Below are positions 9,598 through 18,245 of a stretch of 64,000 nt of DNA, piece by piece. The DNA lies in assembly GCF_019797745.1 (NCBI RefSeq), contig NZ_VOSI01000003.1, positions 62,001 through 126,000 of the forward strand. Direction: 5' to 3'. Both the position numbers and the translations under genes were made by a program. The notes under the pieces were generated by a model. That model was not told where the DNA came from and searched no databases. It saw only the letters and a program-made list of their open reading frames with translations. The stretch comes from Edaphocola aurantiacus (lineage in GTDB: Bacteria > Bacteroidota > Bacteroidia > Chitinophagales > Chitinophagaceae). Numbering within the stretch: position 1 is the first letter of the stretch; each line of letters begins with the position of its first letter.

Positions 9598-9682
9598 ATT
9601 TTTTTAATTCAAATGCGAAAATATAGCCTCAAACGGCCTGTCTTTGCCGTTCAGGACTATATTATGCCTTTATAAACGTGTG

Positions 9683-10294
9683 TTACTTTTTCTGACGGGA
9701 GATTTCTTTGATGAGTTTATAGCGAATAGAGGAACCGTCGGCAGCCGGGTTATCTACACGTTCATCCATAACCAGCAATTCATACTCATAGCCCTTTTCA
9801 TACTTAAAACCTTCGATGGGCTCATAAAACAGTTCCCAGTTGGGTTCATCTGCATCATATTTCACCTGCAGGCATTCTTTCTGCATTACACCTGCACTGC
9901 AATTTTTGGTTTCTGCAGCTACAAACAGCTGCTTTTCACCATATATATGCGCTTTTACAGATTCGAAGAGCACCTTGCCATCTTTGATCAGGTTGACCAG
10001 TTCTCCCTTACCCATCAGCTCATAATGCTCATTGGTATAACGGATGCCGGAAGCAGTAGGCTGCTGGGCCAGTTCTATTTTTTCGCCCTGCCATTCCACC
10101 TGGGCTATATTTTTGGTATTGTTGAAGGCCATTTCCAGTTTTGCGCCCTTTTTATCGACAGCAGTGCTGTTGACGATCTCATCAATTACGACGGGCTCCG
10201 GCTTGGTAATAACCTGGTTATTATTACCGGTATTATCACAGGAGCTCAGGCTTAGGCTAAATAATAAAGAGAGGAGTGCTATGTATTTAGTCAT
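9683..10294 (-). CDS. Lipoprotein with MliC-like and DUF4377 domains
   Basis: A 203-residue lipoprotein: signal ending LSLSLSSCDN with a Cys lipidation site. Residues of about 45-115 resemble MliC, the membrane-bound C-type lysozyme inhibitor fold (AKLEMAFNNTKNIAQVEWQG through LMGKGELVNLIKDGK). The second half has the DUF4377 pattern: CLQVKYDADEPNWELFYEPI, then GFKYEKGYEYELLV, then NPAADGSSIRYKL. The pairing suggests a surface-exposed protein defending the wall or sensing the envelope. Lysozyme inhibition itself is inferred from the fold. Confidence 0.75.
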   Translation of the reverse strand: MTKYIALLSLLFSLSLSSCDNTGNNNQVITKPEPVVIDEIVNSTAVDKKGAKLEMAFNNTKNIAQVEWQGEKIELAQQPTASGIRYTNEHYELMGKGELVNLIKDGKVLFESVKAHIYGEKQLFVAAETKNCSAGVMQKECLQVKYDADEPNWELFYEPIEGFKYEKGYEYELLVMDERVDNPAADGSSIRYKLIKEISRQKK

Positions 10295-10385
10295 TTCGTT
10301 CTTGTTTTAGTCTTTTTTCAGGGTATAAAGATATGTTAAGAAAATTTAAAATGCTCAAAATATTGATTGTCCGTACAAATATTGT

Positions 10386-10453
10386 ACCAGGCTATGTAAG
10401 GCCTGGTTTTAAACATCAATTGCCCCGGTCAAACGACCGGGGCAATTGATGTT
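10386..10453 (-). terminator. Terminator hairpins after pirin gene
   Basis: A strong 19-bp stem AACATCAATTGCCCCGGTC / GACCGGGGCAATTGATGTT (10412-10430 and 10435-10453, loop AAAC) follows the pirin stop, read on the minus strand. A second small hairpin ACCAGGC/GCCTGGT (10386-10407) lies just beyond. The first stem is the likely terminator of the pirin transcript. Confidence 0.8.
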
Positions 10454-10480
10454 GATTTTTAGTGATTTATATATACTTAA

Positions 10481-11365
10481 TTATGCCTGGGTCAAGGTCA
10501 TCGGCACTTCCATCAATAAAATAGAAGCATCTTCAGAATTTGCAGTGATATTGAGCTGCTGCACATCCCATACACCTAAACCATCCCTTGCGTTCAGTTC
10601 CTGTCCGTTGATGGTGAAATCACCTTTAAGGATGAAGGCATAGACACCATTTTCTTTCTTTTTGATATCGTAGGCAGTCTGCACTCCTTTGTCAAAATCA
10701 CCCATATGGAACCAGGCATCCTGGTGAATCCATACCCCGGCATCGTCCGGGTTAGGGGAGATGACCTGCTGCAATTTATTGCGACGGTCTGCCGCATTAA
10801 GGCTCACCTGATCGTAACGGGGTGTAACATTGCGTTTGTTGGGGAACAACCAGATCTGTAAGAATTTGGTCTGGCGATCTGCATTAGGATTGTACTCGCT
10901 GTGCTGCACACCACTACCGGCACTCATCACCTGGATGTCTCCGTGACGGATGGTCGATACTGTACCCATACTGTCTTTATGTTCCAGGTCGCCCTCCAGC
11001 GGTATAGAGATGATCTCCATATTGTCATGCGGGTGCGTACCGAAGCCGCTGCCACCACTGATGGTATCATCATTTAAGACGCGCAGGGCACCGAAGTGCA
11101 TACGGTCAGGATTGTAATAGCCGGCGAAGCTGAAGCTGTGATAAGAATTAAGCCAACCGTGATTGGCCTGTCCGCGGGTGTTTGCTTTGTGTATTATCAT
11201 ATGATCTGTTTTTATCGTTTCCGGACTGGGGAGGTGGTTAAAGCCCATAGGTTCCAGCTCCCGGAGTTCATCAATATCATTTTTGAGGATGTGGGCAAAA
11301 CTACCGGTGGTCATAAAGATGCCCGTACCGAGTAATCCTTTTCTGATGAAATCCTTTCTGTCCAT
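10481..11365 (-). CDS. Pirin-family bicupin protein with N-terminal leader
   Basis: A 294-residue pirin-like protein. The cupin metal motif is FGTHPHDNMEIISIPLEGDLEHKD, with QVMSAGSGVQHSEYN supplying further ligands; SFSFAGYYNPDRMHFGALRVLNDD is the classic pirin N-terminal block. Many relatives are quercetin 2,3-dioxygenases or redox-sensing cofactors. An extra N-terminal segment, MDRKDFIRKGLLGTGIFMTTGSFA, reads like a Tat-type or substrate-binding export signal without the strict RR pair. The natural substrate is unknown. Confidence 0.85.
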   Translation of the reverse strand: MDRKDFIRKGLLGTGIFMTTGSFAHILKNDIDELRELEPMGFNHLPSPETIKTDHMIIHKANTRGQANHGWLNSYHSFSFAGYYNPDRMHFGALRVLNDDTISGGSGFGTHPHDNMEIISIPLEGDLEHKDSMGTVSTIRHGDIQVMSAGSGVQHSEYNPNADRQTKFLQIWLFPNKRNVTPRYDQVSLNAADRRNKLQQVISPNPDDAGVWIHQDAWFHMGDFDKGVQTAYDIKKKENGVYAFILKGDFTINGQELNARDGLGVWDVQQLNITANSEDASILLMEVPMTLTQA

Positions 11366-11453
11366 ATTGTTTGTGATTGATTTGTTTTACAACACAAAAG
11401 TACGATCCCCGAGAGGGCAGAAGCATTGATGTATGATAAGAACCCGGAACGTA

Positions 11454-11894
11454 CTATTTGTTTACTTGTTCGGCTATGCGTTTTAACTGTTCATTCATTA
11501 ATTTGAAGCCTTCTTCAGTAGACCGTAACTGACTCTTTAAAATGGGGACCAGTATGCCGGAAAAGGTTTCCTCCTGTATAAAAGTACAGGTGCCATTGCC
11601 ATGATCAGTAATGTCAAATAAATGTGCACCATCGAACAGACCTTTGAAGCCTAGTGTGCCTAACCATTGCAAACGCTTGCCGGTTATTAATGAAATTATA
11701 GTTGGAGAGAAATGCATGCCCTTGCTTCCCGGAGGGGTAATATGTATTTTTAGTTTACCACCTATGGATAAAGGACCTGTAACAGAACGAATAAAAGGGT
11801 TCCACTTTTCGAAGTGCTTAAAGTCTGTGAGTGCAGTCCAGATGTCCAGGGGGCTTGCAGCAATAACAATGCTGGTGTGAATGGTTGTTGTCAT
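11454..11894 (-). CDS. SRPBCC (START/Bet v1-like) domain protein
   Basis: A 146-residue polyketide-cyclase/SRPBCC fold protein. It starts TTTIHTSIVIAASPLDIWTALTDFKHFEKWNPF, the usual first strand and helix with the W-N-P-F turn, and ends in a long C-terminal helix. The family binds hydrophobic ligands in a cavity; no ligand can be assigned. It lies downstream of a Crp-type regulator on the same strand (72 bp gap). Confidence 0.8.
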   Translation of the reverse strand: MTTTIHTSIVIAASPLDIWTALTDFKHFEKWNPFIRSVTGPLSIGGKLKIHITPPGSKGMHFSPTIISLITGKRLQWLGTLGFKGLFDGAHLFDITDHGNGTCTFIQEETFSGILVPILKSQLRSTEEGFKLMNEQLKRIAEQVNK

Positions 11895-11965
11895 TGTATG
11901 GTTGTATTCTTTACATGCAAAGTTCCATATACCAGCAACAGCACTGCTTGATAAATATCAAGAAT

Positions 11966-12538
11966 TTACGGTAGCATTTTTTTTCGGATGCGGCTAAAGG
12001 TTTCCGGAGTCATACCCAGCATAGAAGCAATATATTGCAAAGGCACCTGGTTAAACAATTCTGGTTGCTGCGCGAAAAATTGTTTGTAACGCTCTTCGGC
12101 TGAAAGAGAAAGCAGGTCGAATATCCTATGTTCCATAGTAGTGAAACACTTTGCTAAAAACATTTTTTCAAGTTCATCCCATTGCCGCACGAGTCTTCCG
12201 ATCTTACGGTAGTGCTCTATTGAAATGCTGAATAAACTTACCTCGCTTAAGGCCTGTATGGTCCAGCGAGACTGCTGACCAAAAAGCAGACTGGATAGGT
12301 CGGTTACAAAATAACCTTCGGTTCCGATCCATTGAGTAACCTCTTTTTCATCTGTATGGGCATACATTCTTAATATACCTGAGCGAATAAAACTGAGTTT
12401 GCGGCAGTGTTGCCCCGTTTTAACGAAATATGCGCCTTTGCTGAGTTGCTCAGGCACAAAGAGGCTACAGATCTGTTGCAGCTCTGCCGGGGCTATAATA
12501 TCGAAATAATGTGTAATGTACTGTTCCAGGGTTTTCAT
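11966..12538 (-). CDS. Crp/Fnr-family transcriptional regulator
   Basis: A 190-residue regulator. The N-terminal cyclic-nucleotide-binding fold (FVPEQLSKGAYFVKTGQHCRKLSFI) has no clear cAMP-contact residues. The C-terminal helix-turn-helix is QVPLQYIASMLGMTPETFSRIRKKML. This is the short Bacteroidota type, usually with an unknown effector. Its likely targets include the SRPBCC gene downstream. A second member of the family is at 58.0-58.6 kb. Confidence 0.88.
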   Translation of the reverse strand: MKTLEQYITHYFDIIAPAELQQICSLFVPEQLSKGAYFVKTGQHCRKLSFIRSGILRMYAHTDEKEVTQWIGTEGYFVTDLSSLLFGQQSRWTIQALSEVSLFSISIEHYRKIGRLVRQWDELEKMFLAKCFTTMEHRIFDLLSLSAEERYKQFFAQQPELFNQVPLQYIASMLGMTPETFSRIRKKMLP

Positions 12539-12558
12539 TACTGTGGTCTAAAGTATGC

Positions 12559-12960
12559 TTACTCTTCAATCGCCTCAATGCCCTGATCCTTCAGTTTTTG
12601 CAGGTTATCGCGCATCTGTTGTAACTGTTCCGCGCTGTGGCTGGTCCAGCCCTGTAATTCACCAATAACCTTCAGACCATCTTTGGTACGATAAGACTTC
12701 GTTGGGTTGCCCGGAAATTTCTTATCCGTCAGGTTCGGATCATCTTCAAAAGCACCGGTAGGCTCCACGATATAAATTTTTCCCTCACCATCGCCCTGTG
12801 CCAGTTCCGCGCCCCAGGTGGCCGCATCTAAAGTTGCAGTGAAGTATACATACTTAGCCTGGCGCTGGCTTCCGTAATTGGAGTTGTATCCGGCAATGAT
12901 CAGGTCTCCGGCTTGCAGATCGGCTTTGGTACCGTGATAATATGTTGTGGTTTCGTTCAT
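12559..12960 (-). CDS. arr: Arr: NAD-dependent rifampin ADP-ribosyltransferase
   Basis: A 133-residue Arr-type enzyme that inactivates rifamycins by ADP-ribosylation. Characteristic blocks are YYHGTKADL (His9 of the H-Y-D triad), KYVYFTATLDAATWGAELA (Tyr39), IYIVEPTGAFEDDPNLTDKK (Asp73/74) and FPGNPTKSYRT. Full length is present with no damage. It lies in ordinary chromosomal context with no mobile elements nearby, so it looks intrinsic rather than recently acquired. Activity on rifampin is inferred from family identity. Confidence 0.9.
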   Translation of the reverse strand: MNETTTYYHGTKADLQAGDLIIAGYNSNYGSQRQAKYVYFTATLDAATWGAELAQGDGEGKIYIVEPTGAFEDDPNLTDKKFPGNPTKSYRTKDGLKVIGELQGWTSHSAEQLQQMRDNLQKLKDQGIEAIEE

Positions 12961-12982
12961 GTGGCTTTTCTGGTTTTGCAGC

Positions 12983-13387
12983 TTACTTTCCTAAATTCGT
13001 AATGATTGCATATTCCTCAGGCGTCAGGTCACAAACCGAAAGGCGGCCCTGGCGAATGAGGGACATATTCTGCAGGCCCGGCTGTTCTTTCATTTCTTTC
13101 AGGCTCACATGATTCTTAAAAGGTTTACCCGCTTTCAGGTTTACCACTACCCAGCGTTCGTCTTCAGTAGTAGGGTCCTGGTATGCCTCTTTGGCTACAG
13201 TAGCATTACCCACAACGGCCATGCCCTCATTACTGTGATAGAATAATACTTTATCGCCTTTCTTCATGGCTTTCATATTGTTACGCGCCTGGTAGTTGCG
13301 CACGCCATCCCAGAAGGTCTCGCCATCGGCTACAAATTTCTCCCAGCTATATTTAAAAGGTTCTGATTTTACAAGCCAGTAATTCAT
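12983..13387 (-). CDS. EVE-domain protein
   Basis: A 134-residue PUA-like EVE protein starting MNYWLVKSEPFKYSWEKF, with FWDGVRNYQARNNMKAMKKGDKVLFYHS and the C-terminal LSLIRQGRLSVCDLTPEEY-type block. EVE folds recognise modified bases in RNA or DNA. The start at 13387 fits the family; upstream in-frame codons overlap the intergenic DNA before dapF. Stand-alone EVE proteins are common housekeeping genes, so a defence role is not implied. Confidence 0.88.
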   Translation of the reverse strand: MNYWLVKSEPFKYSWEKFVADGETFWDGVRNYQARNNMKAMKKGDKVLFYHSNEGMAVVGNATVAKEAYQDPTTEDERWVVVNLKAGKPFKNHVSLKEMKEQPGLQNMSLIRQGRLSVCDLTPEEYAIITNLGK

Positions 13388-13419
13388 GTATATAAATTCG
13401 TTGATAGTTGAAATGAAAA

Positions 13420-14196
13420 TTAAATAGAGATCTGTCCCTCGAAAACCGCTTGTGCCGGTCCGGTAAGCCATACATTACGAACTTCCTGTGCACCGGTTTT
13501 GTCAAACTGTACAGAAAGATCGCCCCCGCGTGCCGCTACAGGGATTTCAAAATGACCGGTCGCCTCTCCTACAGAAGCAATGGCCGCAGCCGTTACACCA
13601 GTACCGCAGGCCAGCGTTTCGTCTTCCACACCACGTTCGTAGGTGCGAATGCGCAAGCCTTCTGCAGTGCGCTCCACAAAGTTGACATTAATACCTTTAG
13701 GTTGAAAACGTTCTCCATTGCGGATGTTACGTCCTTCTGTAAAAATATCTAAGCCATCAATGTCATTATCGAAACAGACATAGTGAGGAGAACCCGTATT
13801 CAGGATGGCCACATCGTTGCTAAGCTCAATGGCATCGATATCCTGCATCTGCAGGGATACGATACCGTTATCTTTGATCAGTGCCTGGTGTGGTCCGTCA
13901 ATAGCGATGAAGGACTGATCGGTACCTGCAACACCGGTATGCTGTGCAAAGGCTGCGATACAGCGACCGCCATTACCGCACATCGTACTCTCATGGCCAT
14001 CAGCATTATAATATACCATACGGAAATCGTAGCCTTCTGCTGCTTCCAGCAGCATAAGGCCGTCTGCGCCGATGCCGAAGCGGCGATCGCAGAGAAAATT
14101 AATCTGCTCCGTACTTAAAGAATAGGATTGGTTGCGGTTATCCAGGATCACAAAGTCATTTCCTGCGCCCTGGTATTTGTAGAAATGCACAGTCAT
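13420..14196 (-). CDS. dapF: DapF: diaminopimelate epimerase
   Basis: A 258-residue epimerase converting LL- to meso-diaminopimelate for lysine and peptidoglycan. The two catalytic cysteines lie in STMCGNGGRCIAAFA and ETLACGTGVTAAA. MTVHFYKYQGAGNDFVILDN is the typical N-terminus and sets the start at 14196, although the frame is open 16 codons upstream. EVE protein and dapF are only about 30 bp apart and may be co-transcribed. Confidence 0.95.
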   Translation of the reverse strand: MTVHFYKYQGAGNDFVILDNRNQSYSLSTEQINFLCDRRFGIGADGLMLLEAAEGYDFRMVYYNADGHESTMCGNGGRCIAAFAQHTGVAGTDQSFIAIDGPHQALIKDNGIVSLQMQDIDAIELSNDVAILNTGSPHYVCFDNDIDGLDIFTEGRNIRNGERFQPKGINVNFVERTAEGLRIRTYERGVEDETLACGTGVTAAAIASVGEATGHFEIPVAARGGDLSVQFDKTGAQEVRNVWLTGPAQAVFEGQISI

Positions 14197-14293
14197 TGAT
14201 GCAAAATTAGGGTATTTAGAAACGGGAAGTGTTGTCACTTTCAAAAAAAACAGCTAGGTTTGGGGGTTGTATTTTTTAAAACGCTAAACGCTT

Positions 14294-15790
14294 ATGGGTA
14301 TTTTTACCAAAAAACAATTGAGTCAGTTAGTCGCAGAGGCTAATGATTCAGAGAAGGGCCTGAAGAAGACCCTTGGAGCCGGAGCACTGGTTGCGCTGGG
14401 TATCGGTGCAATTATCGGCGCCGGTTTGTTCTCCCTGACAGGGATTGCCGCAGCAGATAATGCTGGTCCGGCAGTAGTATATTCCTTTATTGCTGCAGCC
14501 ATCGGTTGCGGATTTGCAGGGCTGTGTTATGCCGAGTTTGCCTCAATGATTCCTGTTGCAGGAAGTGCTTATACCTATTCTTATGCGACTATGGGCGAGT
14601 TAGTAGCCTGGATCATCGGATGGGATCTTGTCCTGGAATATGCCCTGGGTGCGGCCACCGTTGCGGTGAGCTGGTCTCAGTATGTCAATAAATTTCTCCA
14701 TTCGGTCGGGATAGATCTGCCCAATGCACTCTTGCATGGGCCCTGGGATGAAATGAATGGAATTAATATGGGTGGTGTGGTCAACCTGCCGGCCATTATT
14801 ATTGTATGTTTACTATCTCTTTTACTGATTCGCGGGACCAAAGAATCAGCTTTACTGAATAATGTATTGGTAGTTCTGAAAGTAACTGTGGTATTGATCT
14901 TCATCGCTTTAGGATGGGGTTATATCAGCACCGCTAACCATACTCCTTTTATCCCTGCCAACCTTGGAGAGGTAAAATTGAAATCCGGTGAGATCAGTTT
15001 CTGGGATTTCTTCTCCAGCGATGATTTTGGTCATTATGGTATCAGCGGTATCCTGCGTGGAGCCGGTGTGGTATTCTTTGCCTTTATCGGTTTCGATGCG
15101 GTGAGTACTGCTGCACAGGAAGCTAAAAATCCACAGAAAGGCATGCCTATCGGTATTATAGGCTCGCTTATCGTCTGTACTATATTGTATGTATTATTCT
15201 CTTACGTACTGACGGGTCTGGAGCATTACCTGAAATTTAAAGGCGATGCAAGTCCGGTAACTACAGCCTTTGCACATACGGGTTATACCTTCCTTAACTC
15301 CTTCCTGACTATGGCCATTATTGCAGGGTATACTTCTGTAATGCTGGTGATGCTGATGGGACAGAGCCGTGTATTCTATAGCATGAGTGTGGATGGTCTG
15401 CTGCCTAAAATGTTCAGTGATTTACATGCAAAGAACAGAACACCTTGGAAGACTAATATAATCTTCATGATTTTCGTGAGCATTTTCGCAGGTTTTATCC
15501 CGGTTTCTGATCTGGGTCATATGGTGAGTATCGGTACCTTATTTGCCTTCGTACTGGTATGTATCGGGGTAATTGTAATGCGCAAAACCAATCCTGATGC
15601 TCCTCGTGGCTTCAAAACACCATTCGTTCCGGTATTGCCTATCCTGGGTGTGCTGGTTTGTCTGGCCTTAATGGCTGGTCTGCCTAAAGAAAGCTGGGAG
15701 CGCCTGGCAGTATGGCTGGCAATCGGTCTGGTAGTATACTTTGCTTACGGTAAGAAACACAGTAAACTGTCTAAACGCTCCGATTCGTAA
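14294..15790 (+). CDS. APC-superfamily amino-acid permease (CAT type)
   Basis: A 498-residue inner-membrane transporter with about 12 membrane helices. The first helix has GIGAIIGAGLFSLTG, the unwound substrate-binding motif of APC carriers, and GAGVVFFAFIGFDAVSTAAQEAKNPQ is the conserved helix-6 block. It resembles the cationic amino-acid transporter subgroup. The substrate is not determinable here. It is divergent from dapF. Confidence 0.9.
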   Translation: MGIFTKKQLSQLVAEANDSEKGLKKTLGAGALVALGIGAIIGAGLFSLTGIAAADNAGPAVVYSFIAAAIGCGFAGLCYAEFASMIPVAGSAYTYSYATMGELVAWIIGWDLVLEYALGAATVAVSWSQYVNKFLHSVGIDLPNALLHGPWDEMNGINMGGVVNLPAIIIVCLLSLLLIRGTKESALLNNVLVVLKVTVVLIFIALGWGYISTANHTPFIPANLGEVKLKSGEISFWDFFSSDDFGHYGISGILRGAGVVFFAFIGFDAVSTAAQEAKNPQKGMPIGIIGSLIVCTILYVLFSYVLTGLEHYLKFKGDASPVTTAFAHTGYTFLNSFLTMAIIAGYTSVMLVMLMGQSRVFYSMSVDGLLPKMFSDLHAKNRTPWKTNIIFMIFVSIFAGFIPVSDLGHMVSIGTLFAFVLVCIGVIVMRKTNPDAPRGFKTPFVPVLPILGVLVCLALMAGLPKESWERLAVWLAIGLVVYFAYGKKHSKLSKRSDS

Positions 15791-15799
15791 GCGTTTGGT

Positions 15800-15857
15800 T
15801 CATTATAAAAGACTAATGGTCGCTGCATATGCAGCGACCATTAGTCTTTTATAATGA
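15800..15857 (+). terminator. 58-bp perfect palindrome, terminator
   Basis: Perfect palindrome with no spacer; each 29-nt half includes AAAAGACTAATGGTCGCTGC, centred on GCATATGC. It lies 9 bp after the permease stop and converges on gpsA. As RNA it forms a long hairpin with a T-rich 3' arm, so termination is the simplest role. It is longer than the other terminators in the window. Confidence 0.75.
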
Positions 15858-15894
15858 GTGTCCGTTTTTAAAGAACAAGTATCAGCTTCTGTTA

Positions 15895-15938
15895 CTTGAT
15901 TTTTTGGCGCTACCTTTTGCATCAAGGCAAAAGGTAGC
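15895..15938. repeat. 44-bp dispersed repeat, copy 1
   Basis: The 44 nt including TTGGCGCTACCTTTTGCATC are identical to the reverse complement of 45340-45383. The unit contains its own hairpin, GCTACCTTTTGC / GCAAAAGGTAGC. This copy sits alone between the permease terminator and gpsA; the other lies at the edge of a longer structured block. It looks like an intergenic repeat family spread through the genome. Confidence 0.75.
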
Positions 15939-16014
15939 CATATTGAAAAATGGGAACCAAAAGAGTAATGTAGATCTTTGTTCCCTAAAAGAGCATACTC
16001 GTTTAAGCTATGAA

Positions 16015-17016
16015 TTAGCAGAGCAGCAGTTCTATTTTCTTAAAGGTACCATTGCAGGATTTCTGCTGCCAGAGCATATCATAGATATACTGCATGATCG
16101 GCATATCAATGCGCGTCTGGTCAATGATTGTTTTCATACCCAGAGAGGCAAAATACCCCTCAGCCACCATATTCATTTCTGCTTTTGCAGCAGCAACGGA
16201 GTAGCCTTTACCCAGCAGGGCACCGAACGTACGGTTGCGGCTGTGCGGGGAGTAACAGGTTACCAGTAAATCGCCCAGGTATGCACTGGTATGAAAGTCG
16301 GGTGTAGTGTCCTGTTCATTCATCTGCAGGAAATGCTGTGACAGGAAGCGATGCATCTCACGGTAGCAGCTGGTGATATACACACTCAGGAAGTTATCTC
16401 CGTAACCCAGTCCATGGGCAATACCCGCGCCAACGGCATATATATTTTTCAGCACTGCGGCATACTGGCTGCCCCAGAGGTCATTATTGGTAGTTGTGCG
16501 CAGATAAGTAGTTTCGAACAATGCTGCGATATACTGGCAGTCATCTGTGTGTACACCGGAAAACGTAAGATACGAAAGGCGCTCCTGTGCGACCTCCTCG
16601 GCATGACAAGGTCCGGTAATGGCAAAGTAATCTTTCAGTTCGATTTCGAAATGCGCCGTCAGGTATTCCTGCAGCAACTGATGCTGTTCGGGTAAAATAC
16701 CTTTGATGGCCGAAATGATTTTTTTACCCTTAAGGCTGTCTTTCGGCATGCGGCGCAGCACATCAAACATAAATGCAGAAGGGATACACATGACCAGCAC
16801 ATTACAATGGGTCAGCATGAAATTAAGGTCGGTCGTGGGTTTGATCTGTTCCGGCTCAAACAATACGGAAGACAAGTAGAGTTCATTATGTCCCTTTTCT
16901 TCCAGGTGAGCTACAGCGGCTTCACTGCGCATCCACCAGGCAATCCGGTGATGGTTTTCCGTCAATAATTTAGCCAGGGCAGTTGCCCAGCTTCCATTCC
17001 CTAATATCCCTATCAT
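16015..17016 (-). CDS. gpsA: GpsA: glycerol-3-phosphate dehydrogenase [NAD(P)+]
   Basis: A 333-residue enzyme making sn-glycerol 3-phosphate from dihydroxyacetone phosphate for phospholipids. The N-terminal nucleotide loop is IGILGNGSWATALAKLL. AIKGILPEQHQLL and ITGPCHAEEVAQ are catalytic-domain blocks. LKNIYAVGAGIAHGLGYGDN includes the active-site Lys, and SRNRTFGALLGKG lies near the C-terminus. The promoter TATCTTTG lies upstream, divergent from the DUF3817 gene. Confidence 0.94.
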   Translation of the reverse strand: MIGILGNGSWATALAKLLTENHHRIAWWMRSEAAVAHLEEKGHNELYLSSVLFEPEQIKPTTDLNFMLTHCNVLVMCIPSAFMFDVLRRMPKDSLKGKKIISAIKGILPEQHQLLQEYLTAHFEIELKDYFAITGPCHAEEVAQERLSYLTFSGVHTDDCQYIAALFETTYLRTTTNNDLWGSQYAAVLKNIYAVGAGIAHGLGYGDNFLSVYITSCYREMHRFLSQHFLQMNEQDTTPDFHTSAYLGDLLVTCYSPHSRNRTFGALLGKGYSVAAAKAEMNMVAEGYFASLGMKTIIDQTRIDMPIMQYIYDMLWQQKSCNGTFKKIELLLC

Positions 17017-17041
17017 TTAATGTTTATGTTGTTCTCGCGGA

Positions 17042-17049
17042 CAAAGATA
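17042..17049 (-). promoter_or_regulatory. Promoter -7 box of gpsA
   Basis: Minus-strand TATCTTTG is an exact TAnnTTTG match 26 bp before the gpsA ATG. Together with the plus-strand box at 17102 it forms a divergent promoter pair. No clear -33 TTTG is visible. Confidence 0.5.
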
Positions 17050-17101
17050 AAAGTTTTCACTTGCTTTACCACTAAAGCGGTCGAATACGGGAATTGAATA
17101 C

Positions 17102-17109
17102 TATCTTTG
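17102..17109 (+). promoter_or_regulatory. Promoter -7 box of DUF3817-truA
   Basis: TATCTTTG, an exact TAnnTTTG match 19 bp before the ATG at 17129. It faces away from the gpsA box about 60 bp to the left. Confidence 0.5.
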
Positions 17110-17128
17110 CGGCTCAAAATAATGAGCT

Positions 17129-17458
17129 ATGAACAATAAAAAACTATTGAGCTATTTTGGCTGGGTGGCCATCCTGGAAGGTTTATCTTTTCTGATCCTG
17201 ATTGCAGCTTCCCTGATGAAGCGCGGCTTCTTCGGTGATGCAGAAACCGGCGCAATGCTGGTTAAAAACGTGGGCATGGCTCATGGTGTATTATTTGTTT
17301 TGTACGTTATTTTGCTGTTTCAATGCAAGTCTAACTATGGCTGGGGAATGAAAAAAGTGATTGTTTACTTCATTTTATCCTTTATTCCATTCGGTACATT
17401 CTGGGTAGACAAGCAATTGAAAAAAGAGAAAGCAACCTTAAAGCCGGCCGTAAACTAA
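17129..17458 (+). CDS. DUF3817 membrane protein
   Basis: A 109-residue integral membrane protein with three hydrophobic segments, beginning with GWVAILEGLSFLILIAASLM. AHGVLFVLYVILLF and the C-terminal FILSFIPFGTFWVDKQL are the usual DUF3817 blocks. Function is unknown. truA begins 2 bp after its stop, so the pair is translationally close and probably one operon. Confidence 0.85.
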   Translation: MNNKKLLSYFGWVAILEGLSFLILIAASLMKRGFFGDAETGAMLVKNVGMAHGVLFVLYVILLFQCKSNYGWGMKKVIVYFILSFIPFGTFWVDKQLKKEKATLKPAVN

Positions 17459-17460
17459 GC

Positions 17461-18225
17461 ATGCGTTATTTTCTTGAAGTCAGTTATGACGGTATTGCCT
17501 TTCACGGTTCTCAGCTGCAGGGCGAGCTGCCTACAGTGCAGTTTGCGATTAATAATGCGCTGAGTACCATATTGCGCTTACCGGTAGAGACGTTTGGTGC
17601 CAGCCGCACCGATGAGGGCGTGCATGCGCTGGGCAATTTCTATCATTTCGATTTTGAGCCACCGCTGCATCCGGAGCTGGTGTATAAAATGAATGCCGTA
17701 TTGCCGCCCAAGATCGCGATTGTAAACCTGTACAGGGCTATAGACCCGGAGTTGAATGCGCGTTTTGCCGCCATCAGCCGCCGTTACCGGTACAAGATTT
17801 ATAAATATAAAGATCCGTTCAGACAGGGCAGGGCACTGTTCCATCCTTATCCCCTGGATCTGGATCTGCTGAACCAGACCGCAACTGTGCTGAAGGATTA
17901 TATTGATTTTGAAACCTTCTCCAAGCGCAATACACAGACCTTTACCTTTAAGTGTACCATTATGCAATCTTATTGGGAAGAGGTGGGTGATGAAGTGCAT
18001 TATGTTGTAGAAGCCAATCGCTTCCTGAGGGGTATGGTTCGTGCCCTGGTCGGTACACAAATCAAAGCCAATAAAAAGCCAGACCCGGTAGCAAGTTTCC
18101 GTTCGATTATAGAAGCGAAGAACTGCACCCTTGCCGACTTCAGTGTCACTGGAAACGGATTATACCTGGAGGCCGTCAATTATCCGGAAGGGGTGCTGGA
18201 AAATATCAGCAACCACCGCTATTAA
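17461..18225 (+). CDS. truA: TruA: tRNA pseudouridine(38-40) synthase
   Basis: A 254-residue synthase that isomerises uridines 38-40 in the tRNA anticodon stem. The catalytic Asp is in FGASRTDEGVHALGNFYHFD (around residue 52). RRYRYKIYKYKDPFRQGRA and FLRGMVRALVGT are the other conserved blocks. It is followed by two further tRNA or adjacent genes on the same strand, including miaA, giving a tRNA-modification neighbourhood. Confidence 0.95.
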   Translation: MRYFLEVSYDGIAFHGSQLQGELPTVQFAINNALSTILRLPVETFGASRTDEGVHALGNFYHFDFEPPLHPELVYKMNAVLPPKIAIVNLYRAIDPELNARFAAISRRYRYKIYKYKDPFRQGRALFHPYPLDLDLLNQTATVLKDYIDFETFSKRNTQTFTFKCTIMQSYWEEVGDEVHYVVEANRFLRGMVRALVGTQIKANKKPDPVASFRSIIEAKNCTLADFSVTGNGLYLEAVNYPEGVLENISNHRY

Positions 18226-18245
18226 GCCACAAAAGCGATTTTTAT

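Noticed and set aside
12983-13387. EVE protein as a modification-dependent defence enzyme
   Set aside because: There is no fused nuclease or defence neighbour; stand-alone EVE proteins are common next to housekeeping genes.
15829-16269. 146-codon plus-strand frame after the permease
   Set aside because: It begins inside the terminator palindrome, crosses the 44-bp repeat and then runs antisense through gpsA.
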